Assembly: GCF_013003985.1 (NCBI RefSeq)
Contig: NZ_CP053073.1
Coordinates: forward strand, 2,790,001-2,854,000
Direction of reading: 5' to 3'
DNA length: 64,000 bases
Origin: Usitatibacter palustris
GTDB lineage: Bacteria > Pseudomonadota > Gammaproteobacteria > Burkholderiales > Usitatibacteraceae
Below the pieces are notes generated by a model, which searched no databases, had not been told where the DNA came from, and was given only the letters and a program-made list of their open reading frames with translations. This document shows, piece by piece, positions 33,528 to 41,584 of this stretch (its first letter is position 1; every line of letters starts with the position of its first letter). The translations under genes and the position numbers were made by a program.

Positions 33528-34838
33528 CTACTCCGCTTTCACGGGACCGTCGGTGAGATCGAGAGCCTTGCGCAACTCCGTGACGCTTTCGGGAAGCGTC
33601 CCATCCCCGGGCAGCGTCCAGTACTCGGTGTGCGCGAGGAAACCACCGCGCACGCTCGTGGACACGGCGATATCGCGAACGCCGGGCCCCATCACGGGGC
33701 GAACGGGACCACCGATCAGGTCGCCCCACAACATGAAGCTCTCGGGCATGTAGAGATTCGTCCAGCGCGTCGGGCCGAACACCGCGGCGTGGTGCGGAAT
33801 GCGCAGGGACTCGTTGTTGCCCTGGATCGATTCGTAGCCGACTCGCCGCACCATCTCGTTGCCGCGCCGGACGTCCTCGAGCTCCGGGGGGCAACGCGGG
33901 AATTCGCGATCGGCCTGCTTCTGGCGCAGGTCCGGGCCGTCCTTCGCCAGCAGGATCTCGGCGTGCGCGAGCGGAGAGCCCAGGGTGATGAAGTCCGTGA
34001 CGCGCCAGAGGTTGCCGTTCGCCTTCATCTCCTCGAAGTAGGCGCGCTGCGCCGCCGGGATCTTGTCCGGGTCGGCCCTCGGGTCCCGCGACAGCTCCTC
34101 GAGCTGGTCGAGGGCGGCCATCGCATTGGCCCCCTGCGCGTGCCGCTCGTGGAACTTGATCCACGCATGCGTGAGGATGTCGTAGCCGATCACGCTCCCG
34201 AGGCTGTGGCCGACGACGATGATGCGGTCGTAGCGGCGCGACGGGTCGTGCAGCTCCTTGAGGAGATCGACGCCCATCTGCCGGATCTCGTGGCGGCTCT
34301 GGATGTTCTCGGGCGCTATATGAAGGTAGCGGGCGGCATCGCCGATCACCTTCAGCACGAAGAACGCGGCGATCGGCGTGGCGAGGCTCGCGCCGAACGC
34401 CACCCAGGTCGGCACGCCGGACTTGTCCTCCGTCATGCACCACCCGAAGTAGGCCATGAGCGCGCCGCCGGCGAGGATCAGCAGCCAGATGAAGATGTAG
34501 ACCCAGAAGAGGTGCTTCGGCACGGAGGTGGGCCAACGAAGCAGCAGCGAGCGCGCCCAGGCCCAGACGTGGCCGTACTTGGTGCCCTTCATCAGATGCG
34601 CCCAGTAGAACTCGTAGAAATGGGTCTCGACCCCCGCGGTGTTCTGGGGGGTGGTCAGGCGCCGCAGCTCGAAGCTGCGCGACACGCTGTCGGGCTTGCT
34701 CCACAGGGAGGTGCCCGCGTACTTGTTGTGGATGTCGGCATAGGTCGACCAGACGGCCTCGGCGAAGCCGCGCAGGGTGTCCATCGGGCGCTGTTCGCCG
34801 ACGCCGTGGATCAGCAGGACGGCCTGTCTCTTCGCCAT
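33528..34838 (-). CDS. membrane-anchored alpha/beta hydrolase
   Basis: This 436-residue protein has an alpha/beta hydrolase fold: LLIHGVGEQRP oxyanion region (residues 8-18) and the nucleophile elbow VVGHSLGS with Ser212. Two transmembrane helices (about 108-134 and 143-166) are inserted before the elbow and would anchor it to the inner membrane. Lipase or esterase activity on membrane lipid is possible. It is the first gene of a set with the PtuA/PtuB pair, but the 35-base gap and common composition do not prove a functional link. Confidence 0.78.
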   Translation of the reverse strand: MAKRQAVLLIHGVGEQRPMDTLRGFAEAVWSTYADIHNKYAGTSLWSKPDSVSRSFELRRLTTPQNTAGVETHFYEFYWAHLMKGTKYGHVWAWARSLLLRWPTSVPKHLFWVYIFIWLLILAGGALMAYFGWCMTEDKSGVPTWVAFGASLATPIAAFFVLKVIGDAARYLHIAPENIQSRHEIRQMGVDLLKELHDPSRRYDRIIVVGHSLGSVIGYDILTHAWIKFHERHAQGANAMAALDQLEELSRDPRADPDKIPAAQRAYFEEMKANGNLWRVTDFITLGSPLAHAEILLAKDGPDLRQKQADREFPRCPPELEDVRRGNEMVRRVGYESIQGNNESLRIPHHAAVFGPTRWTNLYMPESFMLWGDLIGGPVRPVMGPGVRDIAVSTSVRGGFLAHTEYWTLPGDGTLPESVTELRKALDLTDGPVKAE

Positions 34839-35002
34839 GGTCGGGGCAGACTACCTTCGTTACCCACGGGACGCCAACCGAAGATTCGGCAGGGCCAACA
34901 ACGATTTGTCGCGATCCGGGAGACCCACCGTCACAAACCGGCATGTCTCCGCCGGCGCCCCGCGCTCCAATGTCAGTGCCCCTTCCCTGATTGGAGTCGC
35001 CC

Positions 35003-35362
35003 ATGAAACGCACTTCCCTCCTGCTCTCGGCCGCGCTGCTTGCCGCCTCCACGTTCACCCTGGCCAACGAAGCCGACAGCAAGAACGGCCTGACCGTCTA
35101 TGCGGTCCAGAACCCCGACATGGTCGTGACCGGCGCGCGCATTCGCGACGCCGGCATCACGGATGCCACGATCAACGCGCTGCGCAACAATCCGAATCTC
35201 ACGGGCCACATCGCCGTGGAAACGGTCGATGGCACGGTGAAGTTGCAAGGCGTCCTTGCGACACCCAGCCAGGCCCGCAGCGCGCTGCGCACCGTCTCGA
35301 AGGTCGATGGCGTGGCGGGCGTGCAGCCGGAACTGCGCACGGTGATCTTCCGGTCGTACTGA
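35003..35362 (+). CDS. small exported BON-domain protein
   Basis: This 119-residue protein has a signal peptide (MKRTSLLLSAALLAASTFTLA) and one BON domain (about 45-118: ITDATINALRNNPNLTGHIAVETVDGTVKLQGV in parts, ALRTVSKVDGVAGV). It is probably periplasmic and envelope-protective like OsmY. The start at 35003 has TTGGAG upstream. A bidirectional terminator follows 11 bases after the stop. Confidence 0.85.
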   Translation: MKRTSLLLSAALLAASTFTLANEADSKNGLTVYAVQNPDMVVTGARIRDAGITDATINALRNNPNLTGHIAVETVDGTVKLQGVLATPSQARSALRTVSKVDGVAGVQPELRTVIFRSY

Positions 35363-35372
35363 GAAAGCAAAA

Positions 35373-35396
35373 CGGGCCGAGGTCACCCCCGGCCCG
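35373..35396. terminator. bidirectional Rho-independent terminator
   Basis: The stem CGGGCCG / CGGCCCG (35373-35379 with 35390-35396) has a 10-base loop. On the minus strand it is followed by TTTTGCTTT, and on the plus strand by CTCTGTTTTC. It separates the convergent BON gene and the rtcB-tRNA-AAA operon. Confidence 0.75.
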
Positions 35397-35417
35397 CTCT
35401 GTTTTCTGCATGCTTCA

Positions 35418-36494
35418 TTACTGAAGCATCTGATACACCGAGGCCAGCGAATGGCTTCGGTTCTGCGGCGCCGCGAACGCCTGTGCCGCGCGTTCCAACT
35501 TCGCCGGATCTCCCGCCGCGACCTTGGTGGCGAAGATCCTCGCCTCCTCGGTCGTCAGCGTGCGCACGTGCACGCGCGCAAAGCAACGGCCCGGGCGAAT
35601 CAGCGCCTCGTCCAGGTCCCCCACGTTCGGGAGGTTGGTCGAGAAGATGATCTTCCGGCCCTGCGCCCGCACCACGCCATCGGCGATGGTGAGGAAGCGG
35701 TGCAGGTGCTCGTTGCCGTCGCAGCGCGGCTTGAGCAGGTGGTCCGCGTCTTCGACGACGAACGCATCGTCCCAGCCGGTGATGAACTTCACGAAGATCT
35801 CATCCGACTCGAGCGCGCGCATGTCGCCCGTGTACACCACCTCCGTCTCGCCGTCGTCCTTCCGACGCGCGATCTCTCCGAGAATCGCCCGGATGAGGCG
35901 CGTCTTGCCGGTGCCCGGCGGTCCCTGGAGGACGAGTACCGACTCCTTGGAATCCAGGTACCGCTCGATGAACGGCTTCACGCCGCCCGCGATTTCCGGA
36001 TACGCCTCGTCGATCACCGCCTCGTCCACCATCTCCTCGATCTCGGCATTTTCCACTTCGCCTCGACCGGTGAGGAACTGCCAGTTGATCTTGAACATCG
36101 GCTCCCTGATTCGCGTCGCCGCGGCCTTGGAGAGGATCAACTCCTTCGCCGCTTCGGCGCGCTGCGGGTCCGCCGCCCAGATGAAGAACCGGCACGAACA
36201 GTAGTCCGGCTTGCGGTTGCCGTACGCCGACACGAACACGCCGTCTCCATCGAGCATGAGAGCGTGCGTGTACATACGCTCCGCCCGCCACGCCGGATCG
36301 AGCGCGATCGCATCGAACAGCACCTCGAGCTCCACGCGCGCCGCGAACCGCAGCTTGCGATAGATCGGGTAGCGGGACTGTCCCGCCTCGAGGGCCTCGA
36401 CCATCCGCTTGTGCATCACGAGGTCCGACACATCCCGGACCCGGTAGCTGATGCCTGCTGACTTCGAAGTGTTGCTCACGATACTTCCCTTCAT
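35418..36494 (-). CDS. AAA+ ATPase of the rtcB-tRNA operon
   Basis: This 358-residue protein has an unrecognised N-terminal domain of about 160 residues, with CSCRFFIWAADP near residue 99. A classical AAA+ module follows: Walker A QGPPGTGKTRLI (190-201), Walker B DAFVVEDADHLL, sensor 1 IIFSTNLPN and an arginine-finger region RPGRCFAR. It is closest in style to single-domain remodellers such as Bcs1/FtsH-like ATPases. Its ATG lies only 9 bases after the CCA end of a tRNA-like gene, and no normal ribosome site can fit except within that RNA's 3' half. The coupling to rtcB suggests a role in RNA repair. Confidence 0.85.
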   Translation of the reverse strand: MKGSIVSNTSKSAGISYRVRDVSDLVMHKRMVEALEAGQSRYPIYRKLRFAARVELEVLFDAIALDPAWRAERMYTHALMLDGDGVFVSAYGNRKPDYCSCRFFIWAADPQRAEAAKELILSKAAATRIREPMFKINWQFLTGRGEVENAEIEEMVDEAVIDEAYPEIAGGVKPFIERYLDSKESVLVLQGPPGTGKTRLIRAILGEIARRKDDGETEVVYTGDMRALESDEIFVKFITGWDDAFVVEDADHLLKPRCDGNEHLHRFLTIADGVVRAQGRKIIFSTNLPNVGDLDEALIRPGRCFARVHVRTLTTEEARIFATKVAAGDPAKLERAAQAFAAPQNRSHSLASVYQMLQ

Positions 36495-36503
36495 TTCATT
36501 CGT

Positions 36504-36577
36504 TGGGGTGGCCTCCGGGATCGAACCAGGGCTTTCGCGTTCACAGCGCGACGTGCTGCCACTACACCATGACCACC
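36504..36577 (-). tRNA. tRNA-His(GTG)-like gene inside the rtcB operon
   Basis: The minus strand folds as a cloverleaf ending in an encoded CCA. The extra 5' G pairs with C73 (the tRNA-His identity pair), followed by G-C, U-A, G-C, G-C, a U-G wobble and C-G. The D stem is GUGU/GCAC with one wobble. The anticodon stem is five perfect pairs around CUGUGAA, anticodon GUG. The T loop is UUCGAUC. Deviations are an A7-A66 mismatch and a T arm one base short or with one mismatch. It starts 5 bases after the rtcB stop and ends 9 bases before the AAA start. It may be a true tRNA-His or a decoy or Y-RNA-like relative. Confidence 0.8.
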
Positions 36578-36582
36578 GTTGT

Positions 36583-37806
36583 TCATCCCTTCACGCAAAG
36601 AATCTGCTTGAGGGTCGCGACGATCTCCACGAGATCCGACTGCGCGGCCATCACGGCATCGATGTCCTTGTAGGCGGACGGGATCTCGTCGATCACGCCA
36701 CCGTCCTTGCGACACTCGACACCGGCGGTTTGCGCCACGAGGTCCTCGCGCGTGAAGCGCTTGCGCGCGGCCGTGCGGCTCATGCGGCGGCCCGCACCGT
36801 GCGAGCAAGAGCAGTACGAAGACTTCTCGCCCTTGCCGCGCACGATGAAGCTCCTGGCACCCATCGAGCCGGGGATGATCCCCAGCTCGCCGAGTTGCGC
36901 GCTCACCGCCCCCTTGCGGGTCACCCACACGTTCTCGCCGAAATGCTCCTCGACGCGCGCGTAGTTGTGGTGGCAGTTCGTCACTTCGCCGAGGAACTCC
37001 ACCTTGCGGTCCAGCGCCTTCTCGAGCGCCTTGTGCACGAGATGCAGCATCAGGTCGCGGTTGAGCGACGCGTACTCCTGCGCCCAGCCGAGCCCTTCCA
37101 CGTACGCCTCGAACTCCGGCGTGCCTTCATCGAGCCACGCGAGGTCGCGGTGCGGCAACGTGCGATCGACCTTGTCGGCCACCTTCTTCGCCACTTCCAT
37201 CGCCGTCGTGCCGATGGCGTTGCCGATGCCGCGCGAACCCGAGTGCAGCATGATCCAGACCGCCCCGTGGGCATCCAGGCAGATCTCGACGAAGTGGTTG
37301 CCCCCACCGAGCGATCCCAACTGGCGCCACAAGCGCTTCTCGTTAAAGCCGCCCAACGCTTCGAGGATGCGAAGCTTCGGATAACGTTCCGCGAGATCCT
37401 TCATGCGGCGATCAAGCTTCACCGCGCCCGCCGTGCCCTCAGGCTCGACGACCTGGTTGTGATAGTCGAAGCCGACCGGCACGTCGCGCTCGATCTGCGC
37501 GCGAACCTTGCCGAGGTTGTGCGGCAAATCACCCGCGGAGAGGTTCGTCTGCACGGCGAGCATTCCGCAGCCGATGTCGACACCCACCGCCGCCGGGACG
37601 ATCGCCGCACGCGTCGGGATCACGGTGCCCACGGTCGCGCCGCGGCCGAGGTGCACGTCCGGCATCACCGCCACCGGTCCGGCGAGGATCGGCAGCTGCA
37701 TGACGTTGCGGATCTGCTCGATCGCTTCGCCTTCGACCTCCAGGTCGCCCGTCCACAGGCGCGCTCCCGGAAGCATCACTTCGTAATCGGTCTTGGTCTT
37801 TTTCAT
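36583..37806 (-). CDS. rtcB: RNA 3'-terminal phosphate/5'-OH ligase RtcB
   Basis: RtcB joins 2',3'-cyclic-phosphate or 3'-phosphate RNA ends to 5'-OH ends using GTP and Mn2+, and repairs tRNA cut by ribotoxins. The 407-residue product has GVDIGCGM (metal Cys80), LGGGNHFVEI, HSGSRGIG, then GSMGARSF and the guanylylated His in CSHGAGRRMSR. All metal and nucleotide motifs are present. No RtcA or RtcR gene is adjacent; instead a tRNA-His-like gene and an AAA+ ATPase follow directly. A leader with a small reading frame and terminator lies upstream. Confidence 0.96.
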   Translation of the reverse strand: MKKTKTDYEVMLPGARLWTGDLEVEGEAIEQIRNVMQLPILAGPVAVMPDVHLGRGATVGTVIPTRAAIVPAAVGVDIGCGMLAVQTNLSAGDLPHNLGKVRAQIERDVPVGFDYHNQVVEPEGTAGAVKLDRRMKDLAERYPKLRILEALGGFNEKRLWRQLGSLGGGNHFVEICLDAHGAVWIMLHSGSRGIGNAIGTTAMEVAKKVADKVDRTLPHRDLAWLDEGTPEFEAYVEGLGWAQEYASLNRDLMLHLVHKALEKALDRKVEFLGEVTNCHHNYARVEEHFGENVWVTRKGAVSAQLGELGIIPGSMGARSFIVRGKGEKSSYCSCSHGAGRRMSRTAARKRFTREDLVAQTAGVECRKDGGVIDEIPSAYKDIDAVMAAQSDLVEIVATLKQILCVKG

Positions 37807-37896
37807 GTTCGTTCCTTCACTTCACGTTTTGACACTACTCCACGCGGGCGTTCCTGCCACATGCCCCCGCCGCCAATTGCGGCGAGGGCCAGCCCG

Positions 37897-37934
37897 AAAA
37901 CAAAAAGCCCGGAGGTCTCTCGACTCTCCGGGCT
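37897..37934 (-). terminator. terminator or attenuator upstream of rtcB
   Basis: On the minus strand a 9-bp stem (AGCCCGGAG / CTCCGGGCT, 37906-37914 with 37926-37934) is followed by TTTTTGTTTT. It is 91 bases upstream of the rtcB start and 28 bases after the small reading frame at 37962-38087. A second strong GC stem-loop, without a T run, is at 37863-37889, and a TTCGTGG/CCACGAA hairpin at 37934-37950 overlaps the first. Competing hairpins of this kind suit attenuation. Confidence 0.6.
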
Positions 37935-37961
37935 TCGTGGCAACCACGAATGACGAGGGTG

Positions 37962-38087
37962 CTATCCCTTCGCCATGCTCCCGGAGACAAAACGCTCCCG
38001 TGCGTTCGCAAACATGCGCGGCCCGAGGCCGTGCATGCACGCGTTGGCGCGCAGGTGCTTGTTCGTCGTGTGGTTCAGAAGGTCCAT
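37962..38087 (-). CDS. possible 41-residue leader peptide upstream of rtcB
   Basis: A short frame begins MDLLNHTTNKHLRAN and ends GSMAKG, followed by a terminator before rtcB. The GGAG just before the ATG is very close but usable. It has three His codons in 41, which may be chance. It could be a leader peptide for attenuation or an independent microprotein. The rest of the 362-base gap between rtcB and the next gene (37807-38168) holds only the hairpins described and no other gene. Confidence 0.35.
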   Translation of the reverse strand: MDLLNHTTNKHLRANACMHGLGPRMFANARERFVSGSMAKG

Positions 38088-38168
38088 CTCCGGTCTCTAA
38101 ATATCAGTGGTGCGATTGATGAGGGTGCGAATGGTGACGAGATTCGATGAGCGTGTCAAGGCATCGAA

Positions 38169-38522
38169 CTACTTCGGTGCGCTTCGCGGAGATTCGCGAA
38201 TGGGTCGGATGGGACGCACCTCGATGCTCCCCACCGTCGCGGGCGGGATCTTCGACGCGAGCAGGATCGCTTCATTGAGATCGCGCGCTTCGATCAGGTA
38301 GAAGCCGGCCAACTGCTCCTTCGTTTCCGCGAACGGCCCGTCGAAGATGACGGTCTTGCCGTCGCGTATGCGCACGGTGGTGGCCATAGCGACGGGCTCG
38401 AGCGCTTCGGAGGCGATGCAGTGGCCGCTATCGCGAATCGATCGGTCGAAGGCGAGGCAGTCCTGGTCGTTCAGCTTATGCACCTGGCTTTCATCGCTGT
38501 AGACGAGGCAGAGGTATTTCAT
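38169..38522 (-). CDS. YCII-related (DGPF) domain protein
   Basis: This 117-residue protein starts MKYLCLVYSDE and contains the DGPFAETKEQLAGFYLIEARDL signature (cited in parts) of the YCII/DGPF family, often encoded next to ECF sigma factors. Members have a dimeric alpha/beta barrel; activity is unknown. The start at 38522 is the family start. Confidence 0.9.
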   Translation of the reverse strand: MKYLCLVYSDESQVHKLNDQDCLAFDRSIRDSGHCIASEALEPVAMATTVRIRDGKTVIFDGPFAETKEQLAGFYLIEARDLNEAILLASKIPPATVGSIEVRPIRPIRESPRSAPK

Positions 38523-38564
38523 CGTGGCAGTCTCCGGGAGCAATGCGGCAATGATACCGGTCGA

Positions 38565-39776
38565 TCACGCCGCCGCGATCGCGCGCTGCGTGGTGCGCAC
38601 GGGCGGGAACATGAGCGCGATCGCCACGGCGCCGAGTCCCACCGCCGCGGACCCGATGTACATCCACGTGTACTGACCGAAGGTGTCGAAGATCCAGCCG
38701 CCGAGCGCGGGCCCGAGCGCCATGCCGAGGCTCGACACCATCGCCGCCGCGCCGAAGACCGCACCCAGGTGACGCTGGCCGAAGTACTCACGCGCGAGCA
38801 CCGCGTAGAGCGGCATGACACCGCCGTAGGCGAAGCCGAATATCGCGGCGATGAAGTAGAACTCGCCCAGGCGCGACGCGAGCGCAAACGAACCGGCGCC
38901 GATCGCCTGGACCAGCAGCCCCGTGATGAGCACGCGCTTCACGCCGAGTTTGTCGGCGGCCACGCCGAACGCGAGGCGGCCTCCAAGTCCCGCGAGTCCC
39001 TCGACGCTGTAGATCGTGACCGCGGTCATCGGTGCGAGGCCGCAGACCATCGCGTAGCTCACCGTGTGGAAGATCGGGCCCGCGTGCGCCGCGCAGCAGG
39101 CGAAGAACGTGGCGGCGAGAATGATGAATGGGGGCGAACGCAGTGCCTGCCCGAGGGACTGCTCGTCTTTCTTTTGGGGAACGCCTGCCGCTTCCGCCGT
39201 GTGATCCGCTGCAGGTGGCCGACGCACGAACAGCGCTGCAGGAATGAGCGTGGCCCACACGAGGACCGCGAGGATCACCAGCGCCTCTCGCCAATCCATC
39301 CGCGTGCTGAGCCACGCGACGAAGGGCGACATCGTCAGCGGTGCGACGCCCACGCCTACCGACACCAGCGAGACCGCGAGGCCGCGATGCCCGGTGATCC
39401 AACCCATGACGGCAGTGATCATCGGCGCGAAGAAGCTTCCGACCGAGATCCCAACCAGCAATCCGAATGCGAGCTGGAACTGCAGCGGAGATTGCGCGCG
39501 GCTCGCGAGGAAGAGACCTAGACCAAGCAGCACGGCGCCAGGCAAGACGGCCCAGCGAGGTCCCTTGCGATCGCTCAGTGCGCCCCAGCCGAAACCGGCC
39601 GCGCCCATCGCGAGGAAGTTGAGCGTCATCGCTGCCGACACCGCGGTGGTCGACCACCCAGTCGCCGCCGTGATGGGCCGAAGGAACACCGCCAGCGAGA
39701 ACATGGCGCCGACCGCGATGCAGGTCATGAACGCGCCCAGCGCCACCATCACCCAACCGTAACGAGGTTCCTTCAC
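38565..39776 (-). CDS. MFS transporter (oxalate/formate antiporter-like)
   Basis: This protein of about 403 residues has 12 predicted transmembrane helices, the MFS A-motif-like loop GALSDRKGPR after helix 2, and a related loop (GVAADKLGVKR) after helix 8. It resembles the monocarboxylate/oxalate-formate branch. The GTG at 39776 is preferred because AAGGAG lies nine bases before it; an ATG 51 bases upstream extends the frame but lacks a good site. The substrate is not known. Confidence 0.88.
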   Translation of the reverse strand: MKEPRYGWVMVALGAFMTCIAVGAMFSLAVFLRPITAATGWSTTAVSAAMTLNFLAMGAAGFGWGALSDRKGPRWAVLPGAVLLGLGLFLASRAQSPLQFQLAFGLLVGISVGSFFAPMITAVMGWITGHRGLAVSLVSVGVGVAPLTMSPFVAWLSTRMDWREALVILAVLVWATLIPAALFVRRPPAADHTAEAAGVPQKKDEQSLGQALRSPPFIILAATFFACCAAHAGPIFHTVSYAMVCGLAPMTAVTIYSVEGLAGLGGRLAFGVAADKLGVKRVLITGLLVQAIGAGSFALASRLGEFYFIAAIFGFAYGGVMPLYAVLAREYFGQRHLGAVFGAAAMVSSLGMALGPALGGWIFDTFGQYTWMYIGSAAVGLGAVAIALMFPPVRTTQRAIAAA

Positions 39777-39862
39777 GGGGACGATCTCCTTGATTTGTCG
39801 AAGTCTCTCACCGTAGTCGAACGGCACCTCGCGATTTCGACAACCGCCCGTAAACTAGTCTC

Positions 39863-40654
39863 ATGGAACCCACCCCGTTCTCTGTATTGCTGACACGCAT
39901 CCAGGCTGCCGACGGCGAATCGACGCTCGACGTGCCGGAAGACTGGCTGCAGGGCCGCACGCTCTTTGGCGGACTGCAGGCGGTCGTCGGGCTCGCGGCG
40001 ATGCGCACGGTTGCACCCGCCGCGCCGCTGCGCTCACTGCAGGTGACCTTCCTCGCACCGGTGCCCGGCGGGCCCGTGCAGGCTCGCGCGCGAGTTCTGC
40101 GCAGCGGAAAGAACACCACGCATGTCGAAGCGCGCGTCGTCGATGGGGACAATACGCTGTGCCTCATGGTTGGCGTTTTCGGCGTGGCGCGGGCTTCTGC
40201 CGTGGCGCTCCGCCCGCAACAACCGAGCTTCACACCGGCGAAGACCTTCGAGCTGCCCTGGGTCCCCGGCGTGACGCCTAATTTCACGCAACACTTCAAG
40301 GCGCGCTGGATCGTGGGCGCTCCACCGTACACGGGGAACACGTCGCCCGAGAGCGTGATCGAGCTCGGGATGCGCGATGACGGCCCCACGACCGAGTCGC
40401 ACGTCGTCGCCATGGCGGACTTCATTCCGCCGATCGCGCTGTCGTACCTGAAGACGCCTGTACCGGCCGCATCGCTCACGTGGATGCTCGAGCTCCTGCC
40501 TGAAGATTTCGGCTCGTTAGCGCTCGACGGCTGGCGCATCGACGCGCAGATGACGGCCGCACACAGCGGCTACATCAACCAGTCGCTGATCCTGTGGGGG
40601 CCTGCTGGCGTGCCGGTCGCACTGGGCCGACAGACGATGGTGGTGTTCGGGTAA
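39863..40654 (+). CDS. acyl-CoA thioesterase family protein (double hotdog)
   Basis: This 263-residue protein has two hotdog domains of the TesB-like thioesterase group: GRTLFGGLQAVVGLAAM near residue 32 in the first half, SLQVTFLAPVP, and a second half beginning near 125 and ending ALGRQTMVVFG. It should hydrolyse acyl-CoA. It is divergent from the MFS gene. No other lipid gene is nearby. Confidence 0.83.
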   Translation: MEPTPFSVLLTRIQAADGESTLDVPEDWLQGRTLFGGLQAVVGLAAMRTVAPAAPLRSLQVTFLAPVPGGPVQARARVLRSGKNTTHVEARVVDGDNTLCLMVGVFGVARASAVALRPQQPSFTPAKTFELPWVPGVTPNFTQHFKARWIVGAPPYTGNTSPESVIELGMRDDGPTTESHVVAMADFIPPIALSYLKTPVPAASLTWMLELLPEDFGSLALDGWRIDAQMTAAHSGYINQSLILWGPAGVPVALGRQTMVVFG

Positions 40655-40754
40655 GGCGATCGCGACTTCGGAAAGTTTCGTCACAAAGCAGCTGTCGAAT
40701 CCCGGTCTTCAGGTTCGACTACCTGTTGCCCATTGCGGCGCAGACAGGTGAGGT

Positions 40755-41399
40755 TCAGTTGCTCTTCGACGGAAACAGCGTCATCGCGCGGTCGACGACC
40801 GCATGAAGCGTGCGAGTGGTGGCACCGTCGCGCGCCTGCTGCGCCATGCCGCCGAGGATCGTCGTGTAGAAATCGGCGAGCTCGCTCGCATCGGTGCCCA
40901 CGGGGACGTCGCCGTCCTTGATGCCCCGCTTGATGCGCTCCTTCATGTTCTCGCGGGCTTCCGTGCGTTTCGTGGCGAGCACCGCCTGCAGCTTGGGCGA
41001 CGCGCTGGTGGCCGTGAAGAACGCGACCATCAGCAGGCACCCGCGCGGATGGCCCGCGCCGGTGAGGATGTCGGCCTTGAAGCGAAGGTAGGTCTCGACG
41101 GCTTCGCGCGCCGTCTTCTGCTCGGGACACATCTGGTCACTGCGCGATTTCGCGTAGTGCTCGATGGTCGCGAGGAAGAGCGTCTCCTTGTCGCCGAACG
41201 CCGCGTAGAGGCTGGGCGGATTCACGTTCATGGCCGACGTGAGGTCGCTGATCGAGGCGCCCTCGAAGCCCTTTTCCCAGAAGACCTGCATGGCCGCGTC
41301 CAGGGCGGCCTCGCGATCGAACGAACGGGGCCTTCCCCGGGGTTTCGGGGGGATTGCGACAGCCGTTACGTCGTCGATGGGGGTGGCGGTGTTTTTCAT
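40755..41399 (-). CDS. TetR-family repressor of the efflux operon
   Basis: This 214-residue protein has an N-terminal TetR helix-turn-helix (EAALDAAMQVFWEKGFEGASISDLTSAM in parts, NPPSLYAAFGDKETLF) and a helical ligand domain with PRGCLLMVAFF. It is divergent from the RND efflux operon and so most likely represses it. The start at 41399 is the second ATG, chosen for its distance from the divergent promoter. Confidence 0.92.
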   Translation of the reverse strand: MKNTATPIDDVTAVAIPPKPRGRPRSFDREAALDAAMQVFWEKGFEGASISDLTSAMNVNPPSLYAAFGDKETLFLATIEHYAKSRSDQMCPEQKTAREAVETYLRFKADILTGAGHPRGCLLMVAFFTATSASPKLQAVLATKRTEARENMKERIKRGIKDGDVPVGTDASELADFYTTILGGMAQQARDGATTRTLHAVVDRAMTLFPSKSN

Positions 41400-41509
41400 A
41401 GTAGTCGCTATCGTATGAGGGTTTTCCCTACTCGGCAAGGGGTCTTTCCCCTCTCATTCCTCGTTTTACGCGCTTCGTCGCATTTCCGTAGTGGTCGATA
41501 AGAAATGTC

Positions 41510-41539
41510 TTGACACTCCCTTTCGGACAGACGTATTGT
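41510..41539 (+). promoter_or_regulatory. sigma70-type promoter of the RND efflux operon
   Basis: TTGACA (41510-41515) and TATTGT (41534-41539) are separated by 18 bases and lie 46 bases before the adaptor start. An imperfect palindrome GACAGACGTATTGTC (41526-41540) overlaps the -10 and is a plausible TetR site. Confidence 0.6.
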
Positions 41540-41584
41540 CGCACCGTTCCGTATCGATCGCTACATAAACAAGGACCCGCCCAA

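Noticed and set aside
32221-35082. 953-codon frame that would fuse the hydrolase region to the PtuA-like ATPase
   Set aside because: Only the last 424 codons encode recognisable protein (from MFLREIRI at 33492). The upstream part is an out-of-frame shadow of the hydrolase gene.
37807-37900. sigma54 promoter upstream of rtcB
   Set aside because: A TGGCAG is present, but no GC dinucleotide of the -12 element at the right spacing and no RtcR gene nearby.
37822-38040. 72-codon minus-strand frame across the rtcB leader
   Set aside because: It reads through the terminator hairpins, has no ribosome site and has a biased Arg/Ala composition. The shorter frame at 37962-38087 has better context.
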